Assembly (NCBI GenBank): GCA_016218925.1
Contig: JACRCR010000160.1
Span: forward strand, 25,718-89,717
DNA length: 64,000 nucleotides
Origin: Deltaproteobacteria bacterium
GTDB taxonomy: Bacteria > Desulfobacterota > Binatia > UBA1149 > CAITLU01
Direction: 5' to 3'
Below the pieces are notes generated by a model. That model was not told the origin of the DNA and did not search any database. It was given only the letters and a program-made list of their open reading frames with translations. The first letter of the stretch is position 1. Each line of letters opens with the position of its first letter. Shown piece by piece: positions 1 through 8,364 of the stretch. The position numbers and the translations under genes are program-made.

Positions 1-80
1 TCCCACGACTCGGACAGCACACGCAGGAGGTGCTGAGGGCCGCGGGTTTCAGCGACGAAGAAATCGACAGGCTCCACTGA
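1..80 (+). CDS. CaiB/BaiF-type CoA-transferase, C-terminal fragment
   Basis: Only the last 25 codons of a gene that begins before the window are visible, read in frame 3 and ending at TGA 78-80. The tail contains G-Q-H-T-Q-E-V-L and G-F-S-D-E-E-I, which matches the usual end of family III CoA-transferases (G-x-H-T-x-E-V-L...G-x-S-x-E-E-I). Such enzymes move CoA between organic acids, which fits the many acyl-CoA genes downstream. The identification rests on this short tail only, so the substrate is unknown. Confidence 0.6.
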   Translation, partial: PRLGQHTQEVLRAAGFSDEEIDRLH

Positions 81-213
81 CCGCCGCGCCGCGCGCTGCG
101 ACGTTCGACGCGCCGGCCAGTGGCGTCGCACGTTGCGTGCGCGGGTTCGGGGCGTGGCGGGGACCGCCCCGGTGGTGGAACAGCGACGCCTGCGCCGCTA
201 CCATTGCACCAGG

Positions 214-837
214 ATGTGGGGTGGAGGAGGAAGCGCACGCGGCTTTGCGGTGGCCGTGGTGGCGTCGTGGCTCGTTGCGTGCAGCACCGCGGCGCCGCGC
301 CAGGTGGACGATGCCTGCGCCATCTTCTCGGAGCGCGAAGGGTGGTACGACGACGCGCTGGACGCCAACAAACGATGGGGCGTGCCGATCTCGATCCAGC
401 TCGCCTTCATACGCCAGGAATCGTCTTTCGAGAGCGACGCCAAGCCGCCCCGCAAGAAATACCTGGGCTTCATACCGGGCCGGCGTCCCTCCAACGCATT
501 CGGTTATGCGCAGGCGCTGGATTCGACCTGGGACGAGTACCGGAAGGCGACCGGCGAACGTGGCGCCGACCGCGACGAGTTCGCCGACGCCGTCGACTTC
601 ATCGGCTGGTACAATGCCCGCAGTGCCAGACTCTGTGGTCTTCGCAAGGACGACGCCTACGGTCTCTACCTCGCCTATCACGAAGGGCCGCATGGTTATC
701 GGCGTGGCAGCTACCGTCACAAGCAATGGCTGATGGCCGCAGCCACGCGCGTTGCCAAGAAGGCCGAGCGCTACCGCAGCCAGCTCCAGCGCTGCGCCAA
801 GGACCTGGAGCGCAAGAAGTTCCTCTGGTTCTTCTGA
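214..837 (+). CDS. Lytic transglycosylase-like lipoprotein (SLT fold)
   Basis: A 207-residue protein. I start it at ATG 214 rather than upstream in-frame codons because this places a hydrophobic segment and a lipobox (L-V-A-C, Cys23) at the N-terminus, so it is probably a lipoprotein. Residues 54-80 contain a W-G-V-P-x-x-x-Q-L-A-F-I-R-Q-E-S-S-F stretch typical of soluble lytic transglycosylases, with Glu69 as the likely catalytic acid, followed by G-Y-A-Q-A as in the SLT 'GxxQ' motif. The family cleaves peptidoglycan glycan strands with formation of 1,6-anhydromuramic acid. It stands alone between the CoA-transferase end and an esterase. Family fairly sure; exact role unknown. Confidence 0.75.
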   Translation: MWGGGGSARGFAVAVVASWLVACSTAAPRQVDDACAIFSEREGWYDDALDANKRWGVPISIQLAFIRQESSFESDAKPPRKKYLGFIPGRRPSNAFGYAQALDSTWDEYRKATGERGADRDEFADAVDFIGWYNARSARLCGLRKDDAYGLYLAYHEGPHGYRRGSYRHKQWLMAAATRVAKKAERYRSQLQRCAKDLERKKFLWFF

Positions 838-891
838 AACCGCTCGCGACGACCGATCGATGCGCGAAACCGCCACCGAAATGATGCCGGC

Positions 892-1944
892 GTGATCGAG
901 CGACTGCGCAATACCTTGGTTGTCTCGCTACTGGGACTTCCGCGTCCGGCTCTGTCGCTGCTGGCGGGGCGCCCCATCGTGCGCGACGACGCGCCGCTGG
1001 ACGTACAGGTTCAGACGATGCTGAGGCTGGTTGCCGCCGCCGGCATTCCGTCGGTCGAAACGCTCAGTGCTGCCGATGCGCGCAAGGTCTTCGCGGCGTC
1101 GGCCGGACTTCTGGCCGGTCGTGCGCCGGTGATGTCGCGTGTCGAGAATCGGTGCATCGCAGGGCCGGCCGGTCAGATTGCGCTACGCATCTACGTCCCG
1201 CGCACCGGCAAGGCGCCACATCCGGTGCTGGTGTACTACCATGGAGGGGGGTGGGTGATCGGGAGTCCGGACACTCACGATGTTCCAGCCCGCTGCCTGG
1301 CCGAGCGCAGCGCGTGTATCGTGATCTCGGTCGACTATCGTCTGGCGCCCGAGCACAAGTTCCCCGGGCCTTTCGAAGATGCGATGGCGTCGTTTGCGTG
1401 GGCGGCGGCCAACGCCGCCTCTTTCGGCGGCGATCCCTCGCGCATCGCGGTGGGAGGCGACAGCGCCGGCGGCAATCTCGCGGCAGCGGTCGCACAGCAA
1501 ACGAGCCTGACCGGTCGGCGCGTCCCGGACTTCCAGCTTCTGGTCTATCCGGTGACCGATCTGGGCGCCGAGTCGCGCTCCTACGAACTGTTCGCCGATG
1601 GCTTCTACTTGACGCGGCCGCTGATGCGCTGGTTTCGAGATCACTATCTGCCCGATTCCACGCCGGCATCGGCGTGGGGCGAGGATCCGCGCGTCTCACC
1701 GCTTCGAGCGCCGAACCTGGCGGGTCTGCCGCCGGCTTGCGTAATGACGGCCGGCTTCGATCCGCTTCGCAATGAGGGCAAGGCTTACGCCGAGCGGTTG
1801 CTCGAAGCCGGAGTCGCCGTCGACTACCGCAACTACCCCACGCTCATCCACGGTTTCTTGTCGATGGCAGGTGTGATCGGGCCGGCGCGAAGCGCGTTCG
1901 CCGACGCGGTGTCGGCGCTGCGTGCCGGGCTCCGCACCGGCTAG
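892..1944 (+). CDS. Alpha/beta hydrolase, hormone-sensitive-lipase type esterase
   Basis: A 350-residue protein starting at GTG 892. It carries the HSL-family oxyanion motif H-G-G-G (117-120), the nucleophile elbow G-D-S-A-G (Ser191), an Asp in the D-P-L-R-N-E-G block and a C-terminal I-H-G-F with the catalytic His. These residues define the GDSAG subfamily of carboxylesterases that hydrolyse short to medium acyl esters. No signal peptide is evident, so it is probably cytoplasmic. The neighbours are unrelated (lipoprotein upstream, convergent peroxiredoxin downstream), so the natural substrate cannot be inferred. Confidence 0.85.
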   Translation: MIERLRNTLVVSLLGLPRPALSLLAGRPIVRDDAPLDVQVQTMLRLVAAAGIPSVETLSAADARKVFAASAGLLAGRAPVMSRVENRCIAGPAGQIALRIYVPRTGKAPHPVLVYYHGGGWVIGSPDTHDVPARCLAERSACIVISVDYRLAPEHKFPGPFEDAMASFAWAAANAASFGGDPSRIAVGGDSAGGNLAAAVAQQTSLTGRRVPDFQLLVYPVTDLGAESRSYELFADGFYLTRPLMRWFRDHYLPDSTPASAWGEDPRVSPLRAPNLAGLPPACVMTAGFDPLRNEGKAYAERLLEAGVAVDYRNYPTLIHGFLSMAGVIGPARSAFADAVSALRAGLRTG

Positions 1945-2004
1945 TCGCCGGGTCCGGCAGCGTCTTTCGCAGTGCGCGAACGAATCGCGTCCGCGCCGAC
2001 TTGC

Positions 2005-2472
2005 TCATCTCTCGGCAGCGAGCTCGCGTACGACCTGCAGCGCCTCGTCGACGTGCTTGGTTGCCTGGAGCTGAGAGTTGAAAACGTGTCGCACCACGCC
2101 CTTCTTGTCGATCACGTAGGTGACGCGTCCGGGAAGGATCCACATCGTGGCCGGTACGCCGTAGGCTTTGCGCACTGTATTGCCTTCGTCGGCCAGCAGC
2201 GTGAATGGGAGACGGTGGTGTTTGGCGAAGCCCTCGTGCGCAGAGATCGAATCGCCACTGATGCCGATCACCTCGGCTCCGGCGCTCGCGAAATCCTCAT
2301 ACGAGTCGCGGAAGCTGCACGCCTCCTTGGTGCACCCCGGGGTTTCGTCCTTCGGGTAGAAGTACAGCACTACGGCGCTCTTGCCGCGGAAGTCGGCGAG
2401 CGACACTCGTGTGCCGTCCTGGCTTCGAAGCCGGAAATCGGGCGCTATCTCGCCCACGCTCACGCTGCCCAT
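2005..2472 (-). CDS. bcp: Thioredoxin-dependent peroxiredoxin, BCP type
   Basis: 155 residues, the normal length for bacterioferritin comigratory protein. The block Y-P-K-D-E-T-P-G-C-T-K-E-A-C holds the peroxidatic Cys47 and a second Cys52 five residues later, the arrangement of atypical two-Cys BCP/PrxQ enzymes, which reduce hydroperoxides with electrons from thioredoxin. No signal peptide, so cytoplasmic. It lies about 70 bp downstream of the methyltransferase on the same strand and may be cotranscribed. Family very sure. Confidence 0.92.
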   Translation of the reverse strand: MGSVSVGEIAPDFRLRSQDGTRVSLADFRGKSAVVLYFYPKDETPGCTKEACSFRDSYEDFASAGAEVIGISGDSISAHEGFAKHHRLPFTLLADEGNTVRKAYGVPATMWILPGRVTYVIDKKGVVRHVFNSQLQATKHVDEALQVVRELAAER

Positions 2473-2539
2473 TGCATCACTCCTCGACGGGTGTTCCGAC
2501 TGCTGGCGGTAACGGTCTCGGCGGCGCGACGTCGAGCGC

Positions 2540-3157
2540 TCACGCGAGCGTCGCCGAGCCCCAATAGTTGAACATCAGTGGCCGGATCCCCGGCAGATAT
2601 ATCGTCTGCAGGTCGTCGACACGGAAGCCGGCGTCTTTGAGCAGCGTCGGTATGTTCCGGTTCATGTTGCAGCCGCCCGACATGAACTTCCAGACGGGAT
2701 TGAGGCGGTTCTGCCACTTGCTCACGGATTCATCCGGGGCAAGTCCGTGCTCGGAGTAGTACATCGAGCCGCCGCTCTTGAGCACCCGGCGCATCTCGAG
2801 CAGGGCCGCGTGCACGTCCGGAATCGTGCACAGCGTGTAGGTGATGACGATGCTGTCGACGGTCGCGTCGGCGAGCGGAATCTTCTCGCTCGACAGCGTA
2901 ACCCAATCCACGTCGATACCGGCCTGCTCGGCGCGCTTTCGCGCCATCACCTGGAGCTCCGGGGAGGGATCGAGTCCGATTACCCTGTCGACTCTGGTCT
3001 TGTCGTAGAAGGAAAGGTTGAGTCCCGATCCTATTCCGATTTCCAGAACCCTGCCGTGCGCGAGAGGCACGACCTTGGCACGCTGGCGCATGATGGGGCG
3101 GACCCGCATGGTGGCGTCGAGGAGCGGCGCGGCGATGTACTTCTTGTAGATACCCAC
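2540..3157 (-). CDS. Class I SAM-dependent methyltransferase (UbiE/METTL7-like)
   Basis: 205 residues with a Rossmann-type SAM site: V-L-E-I-G-I-G-S-G (motif I, about residues 37-45), an acidic L-D-P-S at the end of strand 2, and S-E-K-I-P-L-A-D followed by V-D-S-I-V-I-T-Y-T-L-C (motifs II/III). The C-terminal C-N-M-N-R and G-F-R-V-D-D segments resemble small UbiE/METTL7-type methyltransferases. The acceptor is unknown. Upstream on the same strand is a cytochrome c, downstream a peroxiredoxin. Confidence 0.8.
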   Translation of the reverse strand: MGIYKKYIAAPLLDATMRVRPIMRQRAKVVPLAHGRVLEIGIGSGLNLSFYDKTRVDRVIGLDPSPELQVMARKRAEQAGIDVDWVTLSSEKIPLADATVDSIVITYTLCTIPDVHAALLEMRRVLKSGGSMYYSEHGLAPDESVSKWQNRLNPVWKFMSGGCNMNRNIPTLLKDAGFRVDDLQTIYLPGIRPLMFNYWGSATLA

Positions 3158-3298
3158 GCCGTATGTATGGAGCGCGGGTGCGGGACAGGCAAGTCGAGCG
3201 GCGGCGTTGTGTTCGAGGAGGAAGCGCCCGGTCCCTCCGGCGCGCTGGGAGGAGATGCGCGCGTCGGAGGGACCCTATCCGGTTGTCGGTTCCGGACT

Positions 3299-3700
3299 CT
3301 ACTTCAGGGACAGGGTGTAGTCGGTCAGCGCTTGGATCTCGGCCGCGGAGAGCTTCTCCGTGTACGGCTTCATGACCAACTTGTCACCTTCTTTGGCCTT
3401 CACCCCCTTGGTCATCGAATCGGACACCTTGGCAGCGGTGAGGCCGGCCTTGACGGCGGCGGCTGTCAGATCCTGAACGCCCATCTTCTCGCCGGCCTTC
3501 GAGCCCTTGCCGTCCTTGCCGTGGCAGGAGGCGCAGTTCTTGGCCCACAGCGCTGCGGCATCCGGAGCCGCGCCTTCGGCCTGCGCCGAGGTGGCTGCGA
3601 AGGCCAGCAACGCAACGACTGCAAGCGCCGACACGGTGCCCAGCGCCAAGCGGCGCTCGATCTTCGAACCCGAGACTGTCTGTGATGCGATGGAAATCAT
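3299..3700 (-). CDS. Secreted mono-haem c-type cytochrome
   Basis: 133 residues: a signal peptide ending near A-Q-A (about residue 40), then one haem site C-A-S-C-H and a distal M-K-P-Y as probable axial Met. This is a class I cytochrome c domain of about 90 residues with spacing as in cytochrome c551/c6-like electron carriers. It should act in the periplasm as a one-electron shuttle. A good Shine-Dalgarno (AGGGAGG on the minus strand) precedes the start. The partner oxidoreductase is not evident nearby. Confidence 0.88.
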   Translation of the reverse strand: MISIASQTVSGSKIERRLALGTVSALAVVALLAFAATSAQAEGAAPDAAALWAKNCASCHGKDGKGSKAGEKMGVQDLTAAAVKAGLTAAKVSDSMTKGVKAKEGDKLVMKPYTEKLSAAEIQALTDYTLSLK

Positions 3701-3814
3701 GGCTCTCGTTCCCTCCTAGCTGGCTTTTGCCGTTGTCCAAGGACCGCTACGCAGAGCCGGCCTCGGAGTCATCGTCGATCCGCGGTTTTTCAAAGCGGGC
3801 CGACACGGTGCTGT

Positions 3815-4033
3815 TCAGGCGCGGCGTTGTTCGAATGCGAGGGTGCCCGGCTGCGTTGCGGCCAGCGCGTGCCCGTATCCGCCAGACAGGGTCTGACTCG
3901 AGCGAGTCTCGGTCCTGGCCTTTGCGTCCCCGGTTGCGAGCGCAACGATCGTTGCGAGCGCGGCCAGGACTGCGGCCGCCATTCCGAGGCGCTGCCGCTG
4001 GCGGTCGGCAAGCGCAGCTTCTGTAACACCCAT
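3815..4033 (-). CDS. Small single-membrane-span protein of unknown function
   Basis: A 72-residue reading frame. The start ATG 4033 is preceded by a strong GGAGG six bases upstream, the main reason to believe it is a gene. Residues 17-34 are hydrophobic (M-A-A-A-V-L-A-A-L-A-T-I-V-A-L-A) with a possible A-x-A signal cleavage shortly after; the rest is polar and low in complexity. It could be a small exported or anchored protein. I do not recognise a family. A longer overlapping frame on the same strand lacks a comparable start signal. Confidence 0.45.
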   Translation of the reverse strand: MGVTEAALADRQRQRLGMAAAVLAALATIVALATGDAKARTETRSSQTLSGGYGHALAATQPGTLAFEQRRA

Positions 4034-4472
4034 TGGGAACCTCCAGGCCGAACCATGATTAGTCGATCAGATGGTTTGGCGGTCGACGTTGTGGCGTTGC
4101 TAACGCAAACCCCGTGCCACGTTCCGCCGCCGCGGTGCTGGTTCGTCCCGGCCGCCACGCGGGTGCGCAGCAGGGTCGCCGGAAGCTTCGGGACTCGATG
4201 TTGCAGCCGATTCGCGCCGTCCCTGCGCCGTCGGGGCGCATCGCGCCGGCCCTCGAGGTCGCCCGCGCTTTGTCAGGCCTGTGAACGAAAAAGGCGAGGT
4301 TCTTCAAAGCTGCGAACGCGGGCTTCGGCCCGGTCCCGGGCATAGCGCCGGGTGGGCCAGACGCCGCGCCGCGGGGCCCGCCCGGGCCGGCCGAGTTGGC
4401 GGGAATGGGGGGCCGGGCGGCTGCGGCGCGGGGCGTGGTTCGACTCCGCTGCGCGCCGCAGGGCGCCCGAAC
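4034..4472. other. Intergenic region, 439 bp, no gene seen
   Basis: No convincing coding region. Near the small gene at 3815-4033 there is an inverted repeat AACCAT (4051-4056) and ATGGTT (4071-4076), 18-43 bases upstream of its start codon, which could be an operator. Near the other end a GC hairpin GGCCCG/CGGGCC (4375-4388) lies downstream of the FGGY kinase stop and might help terminate that transcript, but it lacks a T tract. Confidence 0.4.
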
Positions 4473-6080
4473 TCAACGCCGGGGGTTGCCCGCAGCGGTC
4501 GGTTCGGTTCGGTTCAAGCGGCGATAGATCCGGCGGTTGGCTCTGTGGATCCGCAGGAACGAGTCGTACATCTCGTCATAGATCGACCGCAGGCGCGGAT
4601 CCGGCCGGTAGGTCCGCTCGACCGCGACGGCCGAGGGGATGTCTTCGAGTCGCATCCACCCGAGTCCGATCGCGGCGACGAATGCGGCGCCGCGGGCGTT
4701 GGCGTGGATCGGGTCCGCGACGGCGTGGATCTCGCGTTCGAGAACGTCGGCGAAGATGCGACACCACAGCGCGGACCTGGCACCTCCACCGATGATGCGG
4801 ATGGGGTCGAGCCGGCGGCGCAGGAATTTCTCGACGTACCCGAGACTCCAGCGCGTGTTGTAGGCCACCCCCTCCAGGACGGCGCGCGCCATGTGGTCGA
4901 GCGTCGTGCGTGGCGAGATGTTGTGAAACGCGCCGCGCAGGTGATGATCGTCGACAGGCGTGCGTTCGCCGTTGAGCCACGGCGTGAACAGCAGCTTGTC
5001 GCTGCCGGCCGGGACCGACGCGGCGATCCGATCGACCAGTTCGTAGCGCGCATCCGGGATCGAGATCCCGAGCAGTTCGTTGCGGCGGAACACGATGTTG
5101 TCGGCGAGGAATCCGAGCGCGCCGCCGGCGAGATCCTGTTCGTTGACGCACTGGTACTTGCCGGGGATGGAGGTCGGAAAGCACGCGATGGAGTGCAGAA
5201 GATCGGTCTTCTTGAACGGCACGAGGCACTCGATCCACGAGGAAGTTCCGATGTAGAGATGTCCCTCATAGTCGCGCACCGCACCCGAGCCGTACAGCGC
5301 GCACTGGTGGTCCGGAGAACCGACCACCACGCGCACCCCGGGGCGCAGTCCGATCGCCTCGGCGACCCGCGGGCGCACTGCACCGAGCACATCGGTCGAC
5401 GCACGCAACGGCGGGAGTTTGTCCCGGTCGATGCCGATCATCGCGATGAGTCCGGTGTCGTAGTGCACGTCGTTCGGATCCCGCGTATCGGTGACCCAGA
5501 AGAGCTGCATCGAATCGTACGATGCGGCGAACTCGCCGGTGAGCTGCAGGTTGAGATAATCCTTGCTCGGCAAGAAACGATGCGTTTGCCGGTAGATCTG
5601 CGGGAACTCGTGTTTCACCAGCAGCGCGTGCGCAGCGTCGTCCTTGCCGGACAGCGACGGGGCGCCGCCGGTCTTGGACACCCACCTCCAGCAGCGCAGC
5701 AGATTGTAACCGAAGATGCTCGGGTAACCGCCCACCACGCGGCGAACGTACGGAGCGCCACGCGAGTCCATCCACGTGAGCGACGGCATCAGTGCATCGC
5801 CGTTGCGATCGACCGCGACCGTGCTCGAGAAGGTGCTCGACACGCACATCGCTTCGATCGCTTCGGGTGCGACTGCTGCGCGCCGAACCAGGCGCGAGGA
5901 GGCGGCGATCAGCGCCCTCCACCAGTCGTTCGGGTCCTGCTCGGCGCCTCCACCGTCGATGAAGTTCATCGGCGTCTTCTCGAACTCGCTGTCGACGACC
6001 TCTCCGCCGGCGCGGACGAGCGCGGCTTTGATGCCGGAGGTTCCGTGGTCTATCGCCAGAACGCAGGGGTCGCCGCTCAC
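4473..6080 (-). CDS. FGGY-family carbohydrate kinase
   Basis: 535 residues. The N-terminus L-A-I-D-H-G-T-S-G-I-K is the phosphate-binding loop of FGGY kinases, with Q-D-P-N-D-W-W in the usual 'EQDPxxWW' position; the C-terminal half has G-G-G-A-R-S-A-L-W (adenine-binding) and A-R-G-A-A-F-V-A-A. The family phosphorylates sugars and polyols such as xylulose, glycerol or gluconate with ATP. The start overlaps the stop of the upstream gene on this strand by 4 bp, so the two are translationally coupled. Substrate is not decidable from sequence; the partner enzyme suggests a non-standard polyol or amino-sugar-like substrate. Confidence 0.88.
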   Translation of the reverse strand: MSGDPCVLAIDHGTSGIKAALVRAGGEVVDSEFEKTPMNFIDGGGAEQDPNDWWRALIAASSRLVRRAAVAPEAIEAMCVSSTFSSTVAVDRNGDALMPSLTWMDSRGAPYVRRVVGGYPSIFGYNLLRCWRWVSKTGGAPSLSGKDDAAHALLVKHEFPQIYRQTHRFLPSKDYLNLQLTGEFAASYDSMQLFWVTDTRDPNDVHYDTGLIAMIGIDRDKLPPLRASTDVLGAVRPRVAEAIGLRPGVRVVVGSPDHQCALYGSGAVRDYEGHLYIGTSSWIECLVPFKKTDLLHSIACFPTSIPGKYQCVNEQDLAGGALGFLADNIVFRRNELLGISIPDARYELVDRIAASVPAGSDKLLFTPWLNGERTPVDDHHLRGAFHNISPRTTLDHMARAVLEGVAYNTRWSLGYVEKFLRRRLDPIRIIGGGARSALWCRIFADVLEREIHAVADPIHANARGAAFVAAIGLGWMRLEDIPSAVAVERTYRPDPRLRSIYDEMYDSFLRIHRANRRIYRRLNRTEPTAAGNPRR

Positions 6081-7300
6081 AACTCCATTCTCGTCATCGA
6101 GCCATCCGCCGCGATCGTCTCGAATATCAGCAGCGGGGGACGCTTGCCGTCGCCTGCGCGCGGCGTGCCGGCCATGACCTCGGTGGCCAGGCCGATGAAT
6201 TCCATCGGATCCAGACAGGCTTCGGGCGGCAACACCCCTTTGGCGGTGATGCTCCCGCGCTGCATCAGCATCACGCCGATCGCGGCCGGGATTCCGGTGC
6301 CCTCGCCGAGCGCGCTTTCGTCGGAGCCCATGTGGACGCGCACCTCACGCGGGTCGCCGTTCTTGCGGCCCTTCACCACCACGGACATGCAACCGCGCTG
6401 CTTGCCGAAGGCAGTTTCTTTCAGGATCCGTTCGCGCTGCTGGAGCAGGAACGCGATCGAGAAATCGTACGGGACCACGTCGTGTCCGCCGACGTCGATC
6501 GGTTCCTTGCTGGTGAGTCCGAGGCGGCACAGCTCACCGGTCAGATTGTAGTACTCGAGCGGCAGTACCGATCCTCTGTTGGTCACCTGCCGCACCCGCA
6601 GGTGCTGCGGCATCGTCACCTGTTCGGGGTGAGGGTACGGATAGGTCGGCGTGGGTCCGAGGACCGGGAAGTCGAATGTCTGCCGCAGCGCGATGCCGTC
6701 CTCGCCGAAATATCTGACGGTTTTCAGCCGGCCCTCCAGAAACATCGGGATGTCGATGCTCATGCAGTGGAAGCGATGTCCGATCACTCCGGGACCCTCG
6801 GTCGGTTCGCCGCCGTGGCAGTGGAAGATGTCGATCGAGTCGGTCTCGTCCATCTGCGAGTCGGCTATGTACTTCGCGAGCAGATTGGTAGCACCGGGGG
6901 ACGCGCCCATGCCGATCAGTGCGGTGATCCCCGCGCGGCTGGCCGCGTCGTTCATCGCGAGGACGTCGAGCGTCACGTCGACGTCATCGCAAATGTCGAC
7001 GTAGTCGATCGCGGCGTCGATCACTGCGGCGAGGATCGTCTTTACCGTCTTGTAGAACGGGCCTACGCAGTTGAGTACGATGTCTGCACCGTCGATCGCC
7101 CTGCGAACGCTGGCCGCGTCGCCGGCGTCGGTCGCCACGAAGCGGACTCGGTCGGCTCCCAGGCCCTCGACGAGCTGGCGGGCGCGGGCCGCGTTCTGGT
7201 CACCGATCACCACCTGCGAAAATTCCGGTCGCTGCGCGAGTGTCCTCACCGCGACGCTGCCAACTGCCCCACAACCACCCAGTACGACAACCTTGCTCAT
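6077..7300 (-). CDS. Saccharopine dehydrogenase-like NAD(P)-dependent oxidoreductase
   Basis: 407 residues beginning with V-V-V-L-G-G-C-G-A-V-G, a Rossmann nucleotide loop, followed by the D-x-V-L-N-C-V-G-P-F-Y block and Y-V-D-I-C-D-D characteristic of the saccharopine dehydrogenase superfamily; G-M-G-A-S-P-G-A-T-N is also typical. Members oxidise or reduce amino/hydroxy acids and polyamine-type substrates. It is the first gene of a two-gene unit with the FGGY kinase (4-bp overlap), so its product may feed the kinase or the reverse. The TetR gene at 7429-8082 lies just upstream on the same strand. Confidence 0.82.
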   Translation of the reverse strand: MSKVVVLGGCGAVGSVAVRTLAQRPEFSQVVIGDQNAARARQLVEGLGADRVRFVATDAGDAASVRRAIDGADIVLNCVGPFYKTVKTILAAVIDAAIDYVDICDDVDVTLDVLAMNDAASRAGITALIGMGASPGATNLLAKYIADSQMDETDSIDIFHCHGGEPTEGPGVIGHRFHCMSIDIPMFLEGRLKTVRYFGEDGIALRQTFDFPVLGPTPTYPYPHPEQVTMPQHLRVRQVTNRGSVLPLEYYNLTGELCRLGLTSKEPIDVGGHDVVPYDFSIAFLLQQRERILKETAFGKQRGCMSVVVKGRKNGDPREVRVHMGSDESALGEGTGIPAAIGVMLMQRGSITAKGVLPPEACLDPMEFIGLATEVMAGTPRAGDGKRPPLLIFETIAADGSMTRMEL

Positions 7301-7428
7301 GACTTTCTCGACCTCCTTGTGTTCCCGGGCGCCGCGGCGCCCGCGGTGTCATCGTCTCGTGTGCGCGTCGCAGGCTCGCGGCCGCCCCGTTTCGTTGCCC
7401 ACTGGCTCGCGACGCGTCGCCGCCGTTC

Positions 7429-8082
7429 TCATCGCGTTTGTTTCAAGGCCAGACGGGCCAGCGCATCGAACGCGGCCAGGCGCCGCCGGTCGGTGCGCTT
7501 GTCTTGCAGTGCCACCGAGTCAATCGCGGCCGCCTGCATCGCCAGAATCAACACGTCGAACGCGTCGTCGAAGTGGGGCGGAGCGTTGGCGCCGTAGAGT
7601 TCTCGTGCCCGCCGCAGCAGGTTGGCCTGGTGCCGCAGCGCCATCGGTCGCAGCGCGGCTCCCAGCGCGCCGTCCGAGCGTGCCGCGAGATAGACTTCGT
7701 TGGTCATCAGGTATTCGGGAGTCGTCATCACCTTCCACAGCGCCTCAACTGAGGCGGCGGCGACGTCGTCCTTCTTTCCGGCCCGCTCGATCGAACGCCT
7801 GTAGCGCGACTCGAGATCTGCGAACACCTGCTCGATCGCCGCGACGATCAGGTCGGCCTTGGTGGGATAGTGGCGGAACAGGGCTCCCTCCGACACCTGT
7901 GCCTCGCGCGCGATCGCTGCCGTGGTGAGCCGCGCGTAGCCCGAATCGACCAGGCATCGGGCAGTGGCGGCGAGCAGCCTGCGCTGCGTCTCCACGCTGC
8001 GATCCTGCTGCGCGACGCGGCGCCGGCCGAGCGCGACCGGGGCTGTGCCGGGCGAAGAGGGACGGGGGACGGGCTTGCGCAC
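7429..8082 (-). CDS. TetR/AcrR-family transcriptional regulator
   Basis: 217 residues. Residues 28-75 form a TetR N-terminal helix-turn-helix: L-L-A-A-T-A-R-C-L-V-D-S-G-Y-A, then I-A-R-E-A-Q-V-S-E-G-A-L-F-R-H-Y. The remaining 140 residues would be the ligand-binding and dimer domain. It is divergent from the acyl-CoA catabolic operon starting at 8365, with a palindrome (8111-8132) in between, the usual layout for a repressor of fatty-acid or acyl-CoA genes. It is also cotranscribable with the saccharopine-dehydrogenase/FGGY pair downstream on its own strand, so it may control both. Confidence 0.88.
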   Translation of the reverse strand: MRKPVPRPSSPGTAPVALGRRRVAQQDRSVETQRRLLAATARCLVDSGYARLTTAAIAREAQVSEGALFRHYPTKADLIVAAIEQVFADLESRYRRSIERAGKKDDVAAASVEALWKVMTTPEYLMTNEVYLAARSDGALGAALRPMALRHQANLLRRARELYGANAPPHFDDAFDVLILAMQAAAIDSVALQDKRTDRRRLAAFDALARLALKQTR

Positions 8083-8110
8083 GCGGACTTCTTACCCGGA
8101 CGGCCGGGTG

Positions 8111-8132
8111 AATGCAAGTGAGCACTCGCATT
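8111..8132. promoter_or_regulatory. Probable TetR operator palindrome
   Basis: An imperfect 22-bp palindrome with outer arms AATGC (8111-8115) and GCATT (8128-8132) and inner arms AGTG/CACT; 9 of 11 base pairs match by eye. It lies 29 bp upstream of the TetR start and about 230 bp upstream of the acyl-CoA operon start. Size and AGTG...CACT core resemble operators of TetR-type acyl-CoA regulators. Binding is inferred. Confidence 0.55.
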
Positions 8133-8364
8133 TTATCCGCTTCGCCGCGGTCGGCGCGGCCAGACGGCGCGGTGAGCCGCGCAGCGGCCGGCGCGCAGCT
8201 GTCGCGCGCGTCCGTCTCGTCTTGACGGAGCGGTGGTTCGGACGGAAGATCCGCGCCGCAACTGCGAAGAATCACCAGCATCTACCACGATTCCGCGTCA
8301 GCGCCGGCGCGCAGTAGCGCGACCCGGGCGGCACACGGAAGCCCGAACCTGTCAGGGGGCCTCG

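Noticed and set aside
4436-4460. GGTTCGACTCC, resembling a tRNA T-loop (considered for tRNA-Sec)
   Set aside because: Flanking bases do not form the T-stem, acceptor or anticodon stems; no CCA end.
4281-6551. Long plus-strand frame across the FGGY kinase and dehydrogenase
   Set aside because: Shadow of two well-conserved minus-strand genes; it crosses their boundary with no domain of its own.
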